Assembly (NCBI GenBank): GCA_021413735.1
Contig: JAIOPV010000111.1
Location: forward strand, 1-57,655
Direction of reading: 5' to 3'
DNA: 57,655 nucleotides
From: Planctomycetota bacterium
Lineage (GTDB): Bacteria > Planctomycetota > Planctomycetia > Gemmatales > Gemmataceae
Below the pieces are notes generated by a model, which was not told the origin of the DNA, did no database searches, and saw only the letters and a list, made by a program, of their open reading frames with translations. Below, one piece after another: positions 45,507 to 54,783 of the stretch (positions within the stretch are counted from its first letter, which is position 1; each line of letters starts with the position of its first letter). The translations under genes were made by a program, and so were the position numbers.

Positions 45507-45721
45507 TGCTGCCCCAACCAACGAGCCTCGTACTCTTCCAGAGGAATCCCGGTCGACGGATTCGCTTCGGCGTCGGCTCGTCGGCGTTCCAGTTCGCGAA
45601 TGTGCCAATCGGGTGGCGTGAAAGTGCCTTCGCCGAGACTGTCCCAGAGCAGACCTAGCAACTCCAGCCGTTCTTCCGGTGTGAGGCGATCAAGACCGAA
45701 CTGTTCAAGTGACACAGCCAC
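45503..45721 (-). CDS. Addiction module component (antitoxin-like)
   Basis: A 72-residue acidic protein, GTG 45721, with a strong ggaggaa ribosome site. The pattern RLTPEERLELLGLLWDSLGE and RELERRRADAEANPSTGIPL is that of the TIGR02574 'putative addiction module component' family, which usually precedes a RelE/ParE toxin gene. Here the partner is an unrelated protein whose start codon overlaps the stop. Confidence 0.75.
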   Translation of the reverse strand: MAVSLEQFGLDRLTPEERLELLGLLWDSLGEGTFTPPDWHIRELERRRADAEANPSTGIPLEEYEARWLGQQ

Positions 45722-45807
45722 GGACTTCCTCCGAATGAGTTCGTATTGGGTATCCTACCACGCTGTACGAAGCCACAAGTGGGCTTCGTACACCAATCAC
45801 CACACCG

Positions 45808-46866
45808 TCACTTCGGCGGTTTGTAGCCCTCGGGGGCGACGATCACCTCGAAGTCCGAACCCTTGATCTTCCGCAGTTCGTCATGCATCACCGGGATTCG
45901 CTCATCGGGCGTACACGAGATCGCCCAGTCGATGCCGTTGTCGGCCACATACATGCCGTACTTTTTCAAGCCCTTCAGAATAGCCTGTACCTCTGGCGAG
46001 AACTTCGAGATGTCGAAATCCTTCTTCAATCGCAGCCGTTCGCCCATTCGCGGCAACGTGTCCTCCTTGTGCGGACTTGCGTAGTGCGTCGCCGGATAAA
46101 CGTACGCTCGACGCGACTTCTTCACCGTCACTCGCATCGCGTGCTCGACCATGCCACGCTTCAGTTCGTCGTAACGGATCGTCGCCGGGAAGATCGGTAA
46201 GCCAGCCGCGTCGGTCGATGTCCACGTGTCGGGCCGCATCTTGTTCGACTTCAAATCGAACGTCGCCTCGCACGCCGCTTGCCAGCCGCCGTCGGTCTTT
46301 TTGAGCTGGTAGAACTCGTACAGCATACCGTTCGTCGGGTCGACGACGCTCGCGTGCCGGTCGCCGCCTTCCTTGAGCTTGTCTCGCTGCACATCATCGA
46401 GCGTGGTGTCCTTCAGTTTCGGGTTGCGGGTGTAGTTCACCGGCCAGCCCTCGATCGGCACGATGTCCGGAAGCGGATACGGTCCCTTGTCCGACTCGTC
46501 GGGGTATTCGACGAGTTTGAGGTCGATCTTCTTTTGGTTGGGTGGCACGAGGACATAGCCCATGTCCGGGTTGTAGCGGAACGGCTTGTTCGCTCCGATG
46601 CTCTCGACGATGGCCTTCGATTTCGGGTGCAGCGGCCAATCCTCGACCACGAGATTCCACGGGTTGTCTGCGGGGAAGATTTCCATTGCCGAGACGATCG
46701 CGTCGGCCTCGGGGGTGCCGAACATGATTGGCTTGTCGATCTTCGGCATCTTCTCTTTGCGGATGCGTTCAACTCTCGCGGGGTCGCCGGTTACGAGTGG
46801 TTTCGTCGGCTGCGCGACGGCGACGGTCGCCGCGAGCAGCACTGCGGGGAAGAGGAACAGACGCAT
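45808..46866 (-). CDS. Exported protein, function unknown
   Basis: A 352-residue protein with a signal peptide (MRLFLFPAVLLAATVAVAQP). ATG 46866 has a gaggtga ribosome site. Landmarks: FPADNPWNLVVEDWPLHPKS, ESIGANKPFRYNPDMGYVLV, DRHASVVDPTNGMLYEFYQL and TWTSTDAAGLPIFPATIRYD. It ends DFEVIVAPEGYKPPK. Conserved, single-domain exported proteins of this kind occur in several phyla; no catalytic motif is recognised. The conserved D-x-x-x-x-x-D and HAMRVTVKKSRRAYVYPATH segments could mark a binding site. Confidence 0.7.
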   Translation of the reverse strand: MRLFLFPAVLLAATVAVAQPTKPLVTGDPARVERIRKEKMPKIDKPIMFGTPEADAIVSAMEIFPADNPWNLVVEDWPLHPKSKAIVESIGANKPFRYNPDMGYVLVPPNQKKIDLKLVEYPDESDKGPYPLPDIVPIEGWPVNYTRNPKLKDTTLDDVQRDKLKEGGDRHASVVDPTNGMLYEFYQLKKTDGGWQAACEATFDLKSNKMRPDTWTSTDAAGLPIFPATIRYDELKRGMVEHAMRVTVKKSRRAYVYPATHYASPHKEDTLPRMGERLRLKKDFDISKFSPEVQAILKGLKKYGMYVADNGIDWAISCTPDERIPVMHDELRKIKGSDFEVIVAPEGYKPPK

Positions 46867-46950
46867 GGGTTCACCTCGGAGGGAAGAAACCCCGAGGATA
46901 CAGGAGAAGTCGAGCGGTTCAAAACAAAGACGGGTGGGATTGCGGGCTTC

Positions 46951-47061
46951 TGGTAGGGTGGGTCGAGTCGCGCTTCGCGACGAGCCCCACCATGAACCCC
47001 GGCAGTTCACTTCGGTTGTGGTGGGGCTCGACCGCAAAGCCGGTCTCGACCCACCCTACCA
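46951..47061. repeat. Nested palindrome (family I)
   Basis: Outer arms tggtagggtgggtcgag (46951-46967) and 47045-47061 are perfect inverted copies; inner arms cgagccccacca (46981-46992) and 47020-47031 pair inside. It separates the exported protein from the aminotransferase, both on the minus strand. Confidence 0.75.
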
Positions 47062-47111
47062 AGATTCAATCTCTGCGTTGCCCTAGGATTCTCTTCTGTC
47101 TAATCTTCGCG

Positions 47112-48353
47112 TCAACTTGCCCGAAGACACGCAGGCAGTTCCGTCGCGAGAATATCGATCTCCGCTTCGGTCGTGTAGAAGTGATGACTCACACGAAGCA
47201 GCAATCGGTCGGGGCGTTCTCGTTCGATCACCGGGATCTCGATTCGCCGATTCCACAACTCGCGTCGCAGTTTCGCAGGGTTCACGGTCGTCGGCAGATT
47301 GAACGCGGTCATCGCGCCGTGCATACCCGGCGTTGCAGGCGTCGCGAGTGACAGCCCGATGTCACCGATCACCTTGCGGGTATACGCGGCGAGTTCCGCG
47401 ATGCGAGCACGCACCGCGTCGAACCCGAGTTCCGTCTGAAAGTCGATGGCTGCTGGCACTGCGAGCCACGGGCAGAAGTCGCGCGTTCCCTCGAACTCCA
47501 GAAAGCGAATGCGTGGCGTTGAACCGTAGCCATCGCGGGCATCGGGTCCGGTTGAGCGAGTTACTTCGCCGATGGGGTACTTGTCGGCGTGGTAGCCCCA
47601 GGAGACGTGCAGTGGTTGCAGTCGATCTTCGTTCCCCGGACCAATGACGAGGAAGCCCGCCCCCGACGGCGCGAGCAACCACTTGTGCAGGTTCCCGGTG
47701 TAGAAGTCGGCCCGAATCGAGTCGACATTCAACGGCAACATTGCGGGGGCGTGTGCGCCATCAACGACGGTCAGCACACCGAGTTTGCGAGCTTCGGCAC
47801 ACAGTTCCTTGGCGGGAAGCACGAGGCCAGTTGGCGAAAGAACGTGACTGAAGAACAGCACGCGAGTTCGCGGCGTGATTGCCCTGCGCATGGCTTCGAC
47901 GATTTCACCGGGATCGGTTGCCATCGTCGGCAGCGGGAACGTGCGGACGCTCAGACCCTGCCGTTGCCCGACACGATCCCAGCACCACATCATCGCGCCG
48001 TATTCGTGATCCGTCATCAGGATTTCGCCAGGCGAATTGAGCTTCAACCCGGACGCGACGAGATTGATGGCAGCCGAGACGTTGGTGGTGAAGACGAGTC
48101 GTTGCGGTGTGGTGCCGAGGAATGTGGCTGTGCGTTCGCGTGCTTCCCACAGCAGCGGCGGAGCTTGCCGAACGTAGAAGTCGGTGGGGCCAGCGGCGAG
48201 ACAGTGGCGAATGGCAGTGACGCGGTCGAACACGGCTTGCGGAAGTGGTCCGAACGAGCCGGTGTTGAGCATGGTCACGGTGGGATCGAGGATCATCCGT
48301 GAACGTGCCGTGGACCAATCTGGAGGAGTTGAGGAAGGCCGTTCGCTCTGCAT
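47112..48353 (-). CDS. Class V aminotransferase-fold PLP enzyme (isopenicillin epimerase-like)
   Basis: A 413-residue PLP-dependent enzyme of the class V aminotransferase/cysteine desulfurase superfamily. LNTGSFGPLP, TTNVSAAINLVASGL and DHEYGAMMWCWDR open the fold. The cofactor Asp is in VVDGAHAPAML and the Schiff-base lysine is in YTGNLHKWLLAPSG (near residue 224). This is closest to the isopenicillin-N epimerase-like group (no Cys loop of desulfurases). ATG 48353 with ggag upstream. Substrate unknown; not beside a biosynthetic cluster. Confidence 0.88.
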   Translation of the reverse strand: MQSERPSSTPPDWSTARSRMILDPTVTMLNTGSFGPLPQAVFDRVTAIRHCLAAGPTDFYVRQAPPLLWEARERTATFLGTTPQRLVFTTNVSAAINLVASGLKLNSPGEILMTDHEYGAMMWCWDRVGQRQGLSVRTFPLPTMATDPGEIVEAMRRAITPRTRVLFFSHVLSPTGLVLPAKELCAEARKLGVLTVVDGAHAPAMLPLNVDSIRADFYTGNLHKWLLAPSGAGFLVIGPGNEDRLQPLHVSWGYHADKYPIGEVTRSTGPDARDGYGSTPRIRFLEFEGTRDFCPWLAVPAAIDFQTELGFDAVRARIAELAAYTRKVIGDIGLSLATPATPGMHGAMTAFNLPTTVNPAKLRRELWNRRIEIPVIERERPDRLLLRVSHHFYTTEAEIDILATELPACLRAS

Positions 48354-48430
48354 GCCGCACTCCGCGTGAACTCGATCGTCACCGGGTCACTTGCTGATCT
48401 CATCTCAACACAATGAGTGTTGTGAAAGTA

Positions 48431-48502
48431 CCCAGTCTGCTGACGCAGGCGGTTCGACCAGAAACCACGCTTTTGTCGAACCGCCTGCGTCAGCAGGCTG
48501 GG
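48431..48502. repeat. 28-bp inverted repeat (one mismatch)
   Basis: cccagtctgctgacgcaggc at 48431 pairs with the inverted arm 48475-48502 over a 16-nt loop. It lies between the trpE end and the aminotransferase start, both minus strand; likely terminator plus dispersed repeat. Confidence 0.75.
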
Positions 48503-48520
48503 TTGCTCAACGCTGCCATT

Positions 48521-50038
48521 TCACAACTGCGTTTCGGCCACTTCGATGGCGCGAAGCAAGCTCATCGCCTTGTTCACGGTCTCCTCGTACTCGCTCGCCG
48601 GCACGCTATCCGCGACCAACCCCGCCCCGGCCTGCACATACGCCGTCTGCCCAAGCAACACCATCGTGCGCAGAGCGATGCACGTATCCATGTTCCCGCT
48701 GAAATCGACATAGCCCACTGCGCCGCCATATGGTCCGCGACGATGCGGTTCCAGTTCGTCGATGATCTCCATCGCTCGCACCTTCGGCGCTCCGCTCAAC
48801 GTTCCCGCTGGCAAGCTCGCTCGCAATGCGTCGAACGCGGTGAGCCCCGGTTTCAGCGTTCCCGTCACGGTGCTCGAAAGGTGCATCACATGACTGTAAC
48901 GCTCGACCGTCAGCAGATCGCCGATGCGAACGCTGCCGATCTCGGCGACGCGGCCAACATCGTTGCGAGCGAGGTCCACGAGCATGATGTGCTCGGCTCG
49001 CTCCTTCGGATCGGCCAGCAACTCCGCGGCAAGCGCTGCATCTTCCTCCGGGGTCGCGCCTCGGCGACGAGTGCCAGCCAGTGGTCGGTTCGTGATGACG
49101 CCGTTCTCGACGCGACACATGATTTCAGGCGAAGCGCCGATGAGCGTGACTGCCCCGGCTCGCAGGTGGAACATGAACGGACTCGGATTCACCACTCGCA
49201 AAGCGCGATAGATGTCGAACGGCTTCGCTTTTGTTTCGGTGCGGAACCGCTGGCTGAGGACGATCTGAAAAGCGTCGCCAGCGTTGATGTATTCGCGAAC
49301 CTTTTCGACCGCTGCCTCGAACTGCGGTCGAGTGAAGTTCGATTGCGGAGGGACAGCGGGCCGGGGCGGGTTTGGGTTAATGTCCGTGAGCTGGAAATCG
49401 GCCACGCCTTGCTGCAACCGTTCGACCAGTTGGTCGGCACCTTCACAGGCTTTCCGATACGCCGCACGCAGATTATCTTCGCTGCTCCCTCTCCCCTCCC
49501 CCTTCTCCTCTAACAAGGCATGCGCGACAACCAGAACCGTCTTCGCGGCCTGATCGAAGATGACCATGCGGTCGTAGAAGCCGAAACACAGGTCGGGCAG
49601 GTTGCGATCGTCGGGCGGCGCGTTCGGCAACTTCTCGACGTATCGCACGGTGTCGTAGCCGGCATAGCCGACAGCGCCGCCACAGAATCGCGGCAACCCC
49701 GGCAAGTGCGGTGCGCGATACTTCGCGATCATCTCTTCGAGAACTCGCAGCGGATCGGCGTGCTCGGCTTCCACCCACGGACCGTTGCCGTCGCGAGTGC
49801 GGGTCTTGGTGCCGCGTGCCTCGAAGATGCGGAACGGTCCGGCACCGAGGAAGCTGTATCGGCCGACACGTTCGCCGCCGACGACGCTCTCGAAGAGGAA
49901 CGACCAATCGCCTTCCTGGATTTTGCAGAACGCGGACACCGGCGTGAGGGTGTCGCCGGTGAGTCGGCGATACACCGGAACAACGGTGTGTGTGCGGGCC
50001 AGTTCACGGAACTGGTCGAACGTCGGAAAGTGCGGCAT
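48521..50038 (-). CDS. trpE: Anthranilate synthase component I
   Basis: A 505-residue chorismate-using enzyme, first step of tryptophan synthesis. The N-terminal part has the [12 protein letters not shown] regulatory region (tryptophan-binding type). The catalytic part carries [61 protein letters not shown] and [14 protein letters not shown], as well as [20 protein letters not shown] and [23 protein letters not shown] 50038. trpG is not adjacent and trpD is 39 kb away. Confidence 0.94.
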   Translation of the reverse strand: MPHFPTFDQFRELARTHTVVPVYRRLTGDTLTPVSAFCKIQEGDWSFLFESVVGGERVGRYSFLGAGPFRIFEARGTKTRTRDGNGPWVEAEHADPLRVLEEMIAKYRAPHLPGLPRFCGGAVGYAGYDTVRYVEKLPNAPPDDRNLPDLCFGFYDRMVIFDQAAKTVLVVAHALLEEKGEGRGSSEDNLRAAYRKACEGADQLVERLQQGVADFQLTDINPNPPRPAVPPQSNFTRPQFEAAVEKVREYINAGDAFQIVLSQRFRTETKAKPFDIYRALRVVNPSPFMFHLRAGAVTLIGASPEIMCRVENGVITNRPLAGTRRRGATPEEDAALAAELLADPKERAEHIMLVDLARNDVGRVAEIGSVRIGDLLTVERYSHVMHLSSTVTGTLKPGLTAFDALRASLPAGTLSGAPKVRAMEIIDELEPHRRGPYGGAVGYVDFSGNMDTCIALRTMVLLGQTAYVQAGAGLVADSVPASEYEETVNKAMSLLRAIEVAETQL

Positions 50039-50101
50039 TGATGCGAACTCGGTCGGTGCGTGGACTTCGTGGATGGTTTATCGCTACCCGCTTCAAACGG
50101 C

Positions 50102-50130
50102 TTGGGACGTTGCGGAAGCGACGGTATAAT
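50102..50130 (+). promoter_or_regulatory. Sigma-70-type promoter of the membrane kinase gene
   Basis: TTGGGA (50102-50107), an exact 17-nt spacer and TATAAT (50125-50130, full consensus), about 57 nt ahead of the kinase ATG. Confidence 0.6.
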
Positions 50131-50143
50131 CGGGGCCCAAGCC

Positions 50144-50169
50144 CCCAGGCCAACGGCCTGGGATCTTTT
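50144..50169 (+). terminator. Attenuator-like hairpin in the kinase leader
   Basis: cccaggcc (50144-50151), loop aac, ggcctggg (50155-50162), then atcttttg. Its position between the promoter and the ribosome site (gagga 50176-50180) would allow early termination of the kinase transcript. Confidence 0.45.
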
Positions 50170-50187
50170 GCTTTCGAGGAGTTGCCC

Positions 50188-51834
50188 ATGCCCGCCGAAC
50201 CACGCACCGACGACACCACGGATCACGTACTCGGCGAAGGCGTCGCACTCGCGCTCAAGGCCGAGGATTCCGGCGACTGGAAACCCGTCGCGAAATGGCT
50301 CGCACAGAACCCCGATCGAGGCCAGGACTTCGCCAAGTTCCTCGCCGACCACGGCGAAATCCTCGATGTGTTGCGACCACCGCCCACGCCCGAACGAACC
50401 GGTTCCATCGTCAGCGGACTCGAACTGAAGGAAGAGATCGGTCGCGGCGCAATGGGCGTCGTCTATCGAGCCAGCGACCTCATCCTAAAACGCGACGTCG
50501 CCGTGAAGATGGTTCGCACTGGCGATGAGATGACTTCGGCGGAACTGGCTCGCTTCCGGTTCGAGGCGACGGTCGTCGCTTCACTCGATCACCCCAACAT
50601 CGTCCGCGTTCTCTCATGCGAAACAACGCCCAACGGCGAACCGTACCTCGTGATGCCGTTGATGACCGGTGGCAGCCTCTCCGCGTGGTTGAAGAATCGC
50701 GGACCGGATCGCCGCCTGCCGGAAATGCTCGCGGCCGAGATCGTGCGTGACATCGCTCTCGGCGTTCACCACGCCCATCAGCGCGGTCTGATCCACCGCG
50801 ACATCAAGCCCGCGAACATCCTGCTCGACGAGAGCCGTCGGCCGCACGTCGCGGACTTCGGACTCGCTCGCCCTGCTGACGCAATCGCGACATCTGAAGC
50901 CGGCACGCCGATGTACATGGCACCGGAACAGGCACGCGGCGAAAAGCATCTCACCACTGCCGTCGATATCCATGCGCTCGGCGTGATGCTTTTCGAGTTT
51001 CTCACCGCTCAGACACCGTATGGTGGCGACATCGGCAGCATCTTTCGCCAGTTGACAGACCCCACTGTGGTCGCGCCAGCCGTGAGACGACTTCGTCCGG
51101 ATATCAGCACGGACATCGAAGCGGTCTGCATGAAGTGCCTGGAGAAAGATCCCAGCAAGCGGTATCTGTCGGCGCTGGGGTTGGCCAACGATCTGACGCG
51201 TTTCCTCAATGGAGACGCGGTGTCGGCACAGTTACCGGGCTTCTGGGACTGGCTGCGCCAGCTTTCGCGAACCCGACCCGAACCGCATCTCGACTATTCC
51301 TGGCAAGTGACCATCTGGTTCGGGTTCTTGATTCTCACGACGAACGCATCGATCTTCGTAATGGCTCAAACCGACACGGCGGCCGCGTGGGTGTGGGTGG
51401 CGAATTTCGTTTGCGGCGCGACCATGTCGGTCGTGCTGTGGTGGTACATGCTGCGGCGATTCCGACAGTTGCCGACCACCGAACGGCACTCGCTGATTAT
51501 CGCGGCCGGCAACATCCTGACCTATCTTGTGCTGACAATCGCGTATGTTCCGCTTTCGTTCTCGATTCCGGCTGAACAGTCGTTAGGCCTCTACCCTGGT
51601 CTCACTGTCGCGAGCGGGCTTGGCTTGTTCACATTGGGTTCGACCAACTGGAGCCGATTCTTTCTGATCGGCCTCGCGGTGATGCTCCTCACACCGATCA
51701 CGGCCTGGTGGCCGCACTCGTCGCCGCTCGTCTACGGTGGAGTCATCGCGATCGTGATGTGGTACTGGACGGTGACCAAGGCTCTGCACTTCGTCATCAA
51801 AGGCAAACTCCCCGAGGAACAGAAAAAAGTGTGA
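50188..51834 (+). CDS. Membrane-anchored Ser/Thr protein kinase
   Basis: A 548-residue Hanks-type kinase. Residues about 1-70 are a soluble N-terminal segment. The kinase domain (about 80-350) has GRGAMGVVYRASD, K107 in VAVKMVR, HRDIKPANILL (D205), DFG at 223-225 and APEQARGEKH. The C-terminus (about 385-540) has five or six membrane helices instead of the usual single helix plus sensor domain. So it is a plausible integral membrane kinase; the membrane part may be a sensor or an attachment. ATG 50188 has gagga upstream. It diverges from trpE with a promoter and a leader hairpin between. Confidence 0.88.
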   Translation: MPAEPRTDDTTDHVLGEGVALALKAEDSGDWKPVAKWLAQNPDRGQDFAKFLADHGEILDVLRPPPTPERTGSIVSGLELKEEIGRGAMGVVYRASDLILKRDVAVKMVRTGDEMTSAELARFRFEATVVASLDHPNIVRVLSCETTPNGEPYLVMPLMTGGSLSAWLKNRGPDRRLPEMLAAEIVRDIALGVHHAHQRGLIHRDIKPANILLDESRRPHVADFGLARPADAIATSEAGTPMYMAPEQARGEKHLTTAVDIHALGVMLFEFLTAQTPYGGDIGSIFRQLTDPTVVAPAVRRLRPDISTDIEAVCMKCLEKDPSKRYLSALGLANDLTRFLNGDAVSAQLPGFWDWLRQLSRTRPEPHLDYSWQVTIWFGFLILTTNASIFVMAQTDTAAAWVWVANFVCGATMSVVLWWYMLRRFRQLPTTERHSLIIAAGNILTYLVLTIAYVPLSFSIPAEQSLGLYPGLTVASGLGLFTLGSTNWSRFFLIGLAVMLLTPITAWWPHSSPLVYGGVIAIVMWYWTVTKALHFVIKGKLPEEQKKV

Positions 51835-51945
51835 GCCAGAGTCGCAGCAATGCCTCTACGGTTGATGCTTTGAAGTGCCACCGTGAAAATCGCGGTTGGG
51901 CGGTAACTCAGGCTTCATCGCCGGTAAAGTCTAATCCGTTATCGC

Positions 51946-51974
51946 TTTACACGTCATGAGTGACGGCGTAGAGT
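51946..51974 (+). promoter_or_regulatory. Putative promoter of the DUF1559 gene
   Basis: TTTACA (51946-51951), a 17-nt spacer and TAGAGT (51969-51974), 42 nt ahead of ATG 52017. Confidence 0.4.
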
Positions 51975-52016
51975 CAACTTACGCCCACCTTATCTCTCTC
52001 ATCTGGTGTGTCGATC

Positions 52017-52967
52017 ATGTCGAAACGTTATGGATTCACTCTCATTGAATTGTTGGTGGTCATCGCGATTATCGCAATCCTCATTGGTCTGTTGCTACCC
52101 GCTGTTCAGAAAGTGCGGGAAGCTGCTGCTCGGATGAAATGCTCGAACAACCTCAAACAAGTCGGGCTCGCCCTGCATAACTACCACGATGTCCGGGGTG
52201 TCATGCCGATGGGGCAACCCCAAGGCTACTACTACGCCAACTGGTACGCCGACGGCGCATTGACCGACCCCAACCTCAAAGTGATCGACGCCGACCGAAG
52301 TTGCTGGGTCGCGTTTATCCTCGCGTACCTCGAACAATCCGCGATGGCGTCGCAGTACGACACTTGGGCCAAGACGTGGCCGGGTTCCACGATCAGCGGT
52401 CCATTTGCGACCACCATTATCCCCACGCTCGTCTGCCCTTCCGATAAGAACAGCCCGAAGATTTCGACGCTCGGTCAGGGCTTCCACACCAATTATGTCA
52501 CTTGCCTGGGGAGCGGATACGCGACTCCGAGCACGGCCCCGAATGGTTTGGCTCTCGATGGCATGTTCTACGGGCGGTCGAAAATCCGGATCACCGACGT
52601 GACCGACGGAACATCAAACACGGTGATGGGAAGCGAACTCCTGCAAAGCCCAGACACGGGCACGCACGACATCCGGGGGCGAATCTGGAACTCGATTCAC
52701 GCGGCGACCGAGTTCTCGACCATCTATCCCCCGAACTCGACAATCGGCGACAATCCGATGGGGTACTGCGTGGCGATTCCCGGCGCTCCTTGTGCGAGTC
52801 AGTCGGTTGCGAATGCGTACACGTTGGCCCGGAGTCGGCACACGGGCGGCGTGAACGCGGTTCTGGCGGACGGCAGCGTGCGGTTCGTTCGCGACAACAT
52901 CACTCCGAGTACGTGGCTGGGCATGGGTAGCCGAGCGAGTGGCGAAGTCATCCCTGGCGACTACTAA
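52017..52967 (+). CDS. DUF1559 pilin-like protein
   Basis: A 316-residue protein of the DUF1559 (SBP_bac_10-type) family that is highly expanded in Planctomycetes. The N-terminus is a type IV prepilin signal: MSKRYGFTLIELLVVIAIIA, then LLLPAVQKVREAAARMKCSN. Cleavage before the methylated Phe and insertion into a pseudopilus-like fibre is expected. The C-terminus has the family block GGVNAVLADGSVRFVRDNI. ATG 52017 is used (an in-frame GTG at 52008 would add MSI). A putative promoter lies upstream; the small lipoprotein gene follows 14 nt downstream, the usual pair. Confidence 0.93.
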   Translation: MSKRYGFTLIELLVVIAIIAILIGLLLPAVQKVREAAARMKCSNNLKQVGLALHNYHDVRGVMPMGQPQGYYYANWYADGALTDPNLKVIDADRSCWVAFILAYLEQSAMASQYDTWAKTWPGSTISGPFATTIIPTLVCPSDKNSPKISTLGQGFHTNYVTCLGSGYATPSTAPNGLALDGMFYGRSKIRITDVTDGTSNTVMGSELLQSPDTGTHDIRGRIWNSIHAATEFSTIYPPNSTIGDNPMGYCVAIPGAPCASQSVANAYTLARSRHTGGVNAVLADGSVRFVRDNITPSTWLGMGSRASGEVIPGDY

Positions 52968-52981
52968 CGCGGAGTCCTTTC

Positions 52982-53377
52982 ATGATGAGGTACTTCGCGG
53001 TCGTGGTGGCGATCGTTGGGTTTTCGTTGCTCGTCGGCTGTGCCGACGAGCGTGAGGCCGAGGTTTCCGGGAACGTGAACATTGACGGCAAGCCACTGCA
53101 AGAAGGCGAGATTATCTTCGAGGCTCCGGATGGCAGCAAGACGCCGGGCACGGGACCGATCAAGCAAGGGCACTACACGGCGAAGGTACTTCCGGGCATG
53201 AAGAGCGTGAAGATTCTCGCTTCACGCCAGCCGAAGACTCCTGATCCGATGTTGGGCGCTGCCGCTCGGGAGCCAATGATCGCTCCCGAGTTCAACCTGA
53301 AGACAAAGTTGACAGTGGACCTTAAACCTGGCAAGAACGACGGCGTGGACTTTGAGGTGAAAGCGCTCCCGCGATGA
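52982..53377 (+). CDS. Small lipoprotein with carboxypeptidase-regulatory-like domain
   Basis: A 131-residue lipoprotein: the lipobox is in GFSLLVGCADE. The mature part has a Greek-key-like beta domain (VSGNVNIDGKPLQEGEIIFE, then GHYTAKVLPGMKSVKILA). This small 'carboxypeptidase regulatory-like' type commonly follows DUF1559 genes in planctomycetes; the role is unknown. It is 14 nt after the DUF1559 stop, so co-transcribed. Confidence 0.8.
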   Translation: MMRYFAVVVAIVGFSLLVGCADEREAEVSGNVNIDGKPLQEGEIIFEAPDGSKTPGTGPIKQGHYTAKVLPGMKSVKILASRQPKTPDPMLGAAAREPMIAPEFNLKTKLTVDLKPGKNDGVDFEVKALPR

Positions 53378-53426
53378 GCAGCGGGGTATTCACGCCGAGT
53401 GGCGTGGAATGAGGGCTTCGCAGTTT

Positions 53427-53484
53427 GGCGAGCCGCGACCGCAAGTGGGAAACGTTCTCCACTCCCTTGCGGTCGCGGCTCGCC
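53427..53484. repeat. Family D palindrome (copy 2)
   Basis: ggcgagccgcgaccgcaagt and its inverted partner, loop about 8 nt. It shares the left flank cgcagtttggcgagccgcga with copy 1 at 43496. Nothing else was seen in 53485-53626. Confidence 0.8.
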
Positions 53485-53626
53485 AATGCCTCATTCTGGA
53501 CCACTCGCAGCATAACCATTGAGCCACGCACTCGGGTTCCGAGCCGCACGATTGCCGTAGCACCTTCGTTCAATATCTTCCTGCAAGGCGACTGTCGCCA
53601 TCACTTCTTTTCAGAGAACCATCATT

Positions 53627-54463
53627 ATGCCCATTCATCGCATTGCCTGGATTGTCCTGCTCAGCAGCGCCATTGTGGTGCCGACATTGCCAGCCGACGA
53701 CACGAAGCGGGAAGACTACAAGTCGCCCTATTCGGTCAAGTTCAGCCACCCACTCAAGGAACTCGTTGGCGACCTCGACGGTCCCCGTGGCGACCCTCAC
53801 CTGGAGTCGGACGTGCCATTCCGTGAGTGGAACACGGATGCCAGCCGCAAGAAGTTCGAGACCTGGGGGCCACCACAACGGCACTACCCGGAACCGGAAG
53901 GCATCGCCAACAAGTCACGCGAATGGAAGCAACAGCGCGTCATCGCGGTGGCGTTGCGCTTCCAGGGTTACGGCTACAACCACCACCACATCCCCGACTG
54001 GTTGCCGCCGGATACCGCGAAGAAGACCGGACACAACAGCAAAGGCGTCGATTGCAGTAACTTCACGACCTTCGTCTACAATCTGGGGTTCGGCATCAAG
54101 CCGAACAGCGACGTCCACAAGCAATCCGAAGAGCGCGAGTTTCCGCTGCCTGGCGAGAAGCGCCAGCACAAGGTCGAACTCATCAGCAAACTGGGGACGT
54201 ACAAGGAGTTGGTGGACAAGCTCCAAACCGGCGACCTGCTCTACATTCGCAACGTGAAAGGCGAGATTGCACACGTCGTCATTTGGGTTGGCTCGATCGG
54301 TCAACCTGACAAGACGCCGCTCATTATCGACAGCCACGGCGACAGCGTGAAGGACAGCGAGGGGAACCAGATCCCCAACGGCATCCATCTGCGTCCATTC
54401 ATTGAGAAGTCGTGGTACTATCACAGCGCAAGCCACGCGTTGCGAGTCTTCCCCGAGAAGTAG
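53627..54463 (+). CDS. Exported NlpC/P60-family peptidase
   Basis: A 278-residue exported protein with a signal peptide (MPIHRIAWIVLLSSAIVVPT). The NlpC/P60 core has the catalytic cysteine in GVDCSNFTTFVYN (near 144) and the histidine in IAHVVIWVG (near 216), with a third residue in LIIDSHGDSV. It probably cleaves peptidoglycan peptides, unlike classical Cys-His-His sets only in detail. The N-terminal 90 residues are of unknown type. ATG 53627. Single gene after the DUF1559-lipoprotein pair. Confidence 0.8.
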   Translation: MPIHRIAWIVLLSSAIVVPTLPADDTKREDYKSPYSVKFSHPLKELVGDLDGPRGDPHLESDVPFREWNTDASRKKFETWGPPQRHYPEPEGIANKSREWKQQRVIAVALRFQGYGYNHHHIPDWLPPDTAKKTGHNSKGVDCSNFTTFVYNLGFGIKPNSDVHKQSEEREFPLPGEKRQHKVELISKLGTYKELVDKLQTGDLLYIRNVKGEIAHVVIWVGSIGQPDKTPLIIDSHGDSVKDSEGNQIPNGIHLRPFIEKSWYYHSASHALRVFPEK

Positions 54464-54533
54464 GATCAGACGAAGAGCGATCCAAAGAAATTATGGATTG
54501 CAAGAGAGTGAAGGCCCACGAGTGCAATTGTTT

Positions 54534-54778
54534 GTTGACTTCGCCCTGAAGGGGCGGAACAACATAGCCTGGGGCAAGACGGCTTCGCCGTCGCCGCCCC
54601 AGGAGTTGCACAAATCCATGATCCACCCTGAAAGGGTGGGACAAGAACCGTAGCCATCTGCAGATGCGTGTCGCACCCTTTCAGGGTGCCTTCGTTTTGG
54701 TGGTTGGTCCCGGGGCTGCGACCGCTTCGCAGTCTTGCCCCGGGCTATGTTGTCCTGCCCTTCGGGGCACAGACATGA
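54534..54778. repeat. Family C palindromic element (copy 2)
   Basis: tgaaggggcggaacaacata on the left and 'gggctatgttgtcctgccct' on the right, with internal ccctgaaagggtgggacaag and gcaccctttcagggtgcc hairpins. It fills nearly all of the gap between the NlpC/P60 gene and the next minus-strand gene. Open frames here are repeat artefacts. Confidence 0.8.
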
Positions 54779-54783
54779 GATCC

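Noticed and set aside
48354-48430. Trp-type leader peptide or attenuator near trpE
   Set aside because: This is downstream of trpE, and the true upstream side (50039-50101) has no Trp-codon-rich small frame.
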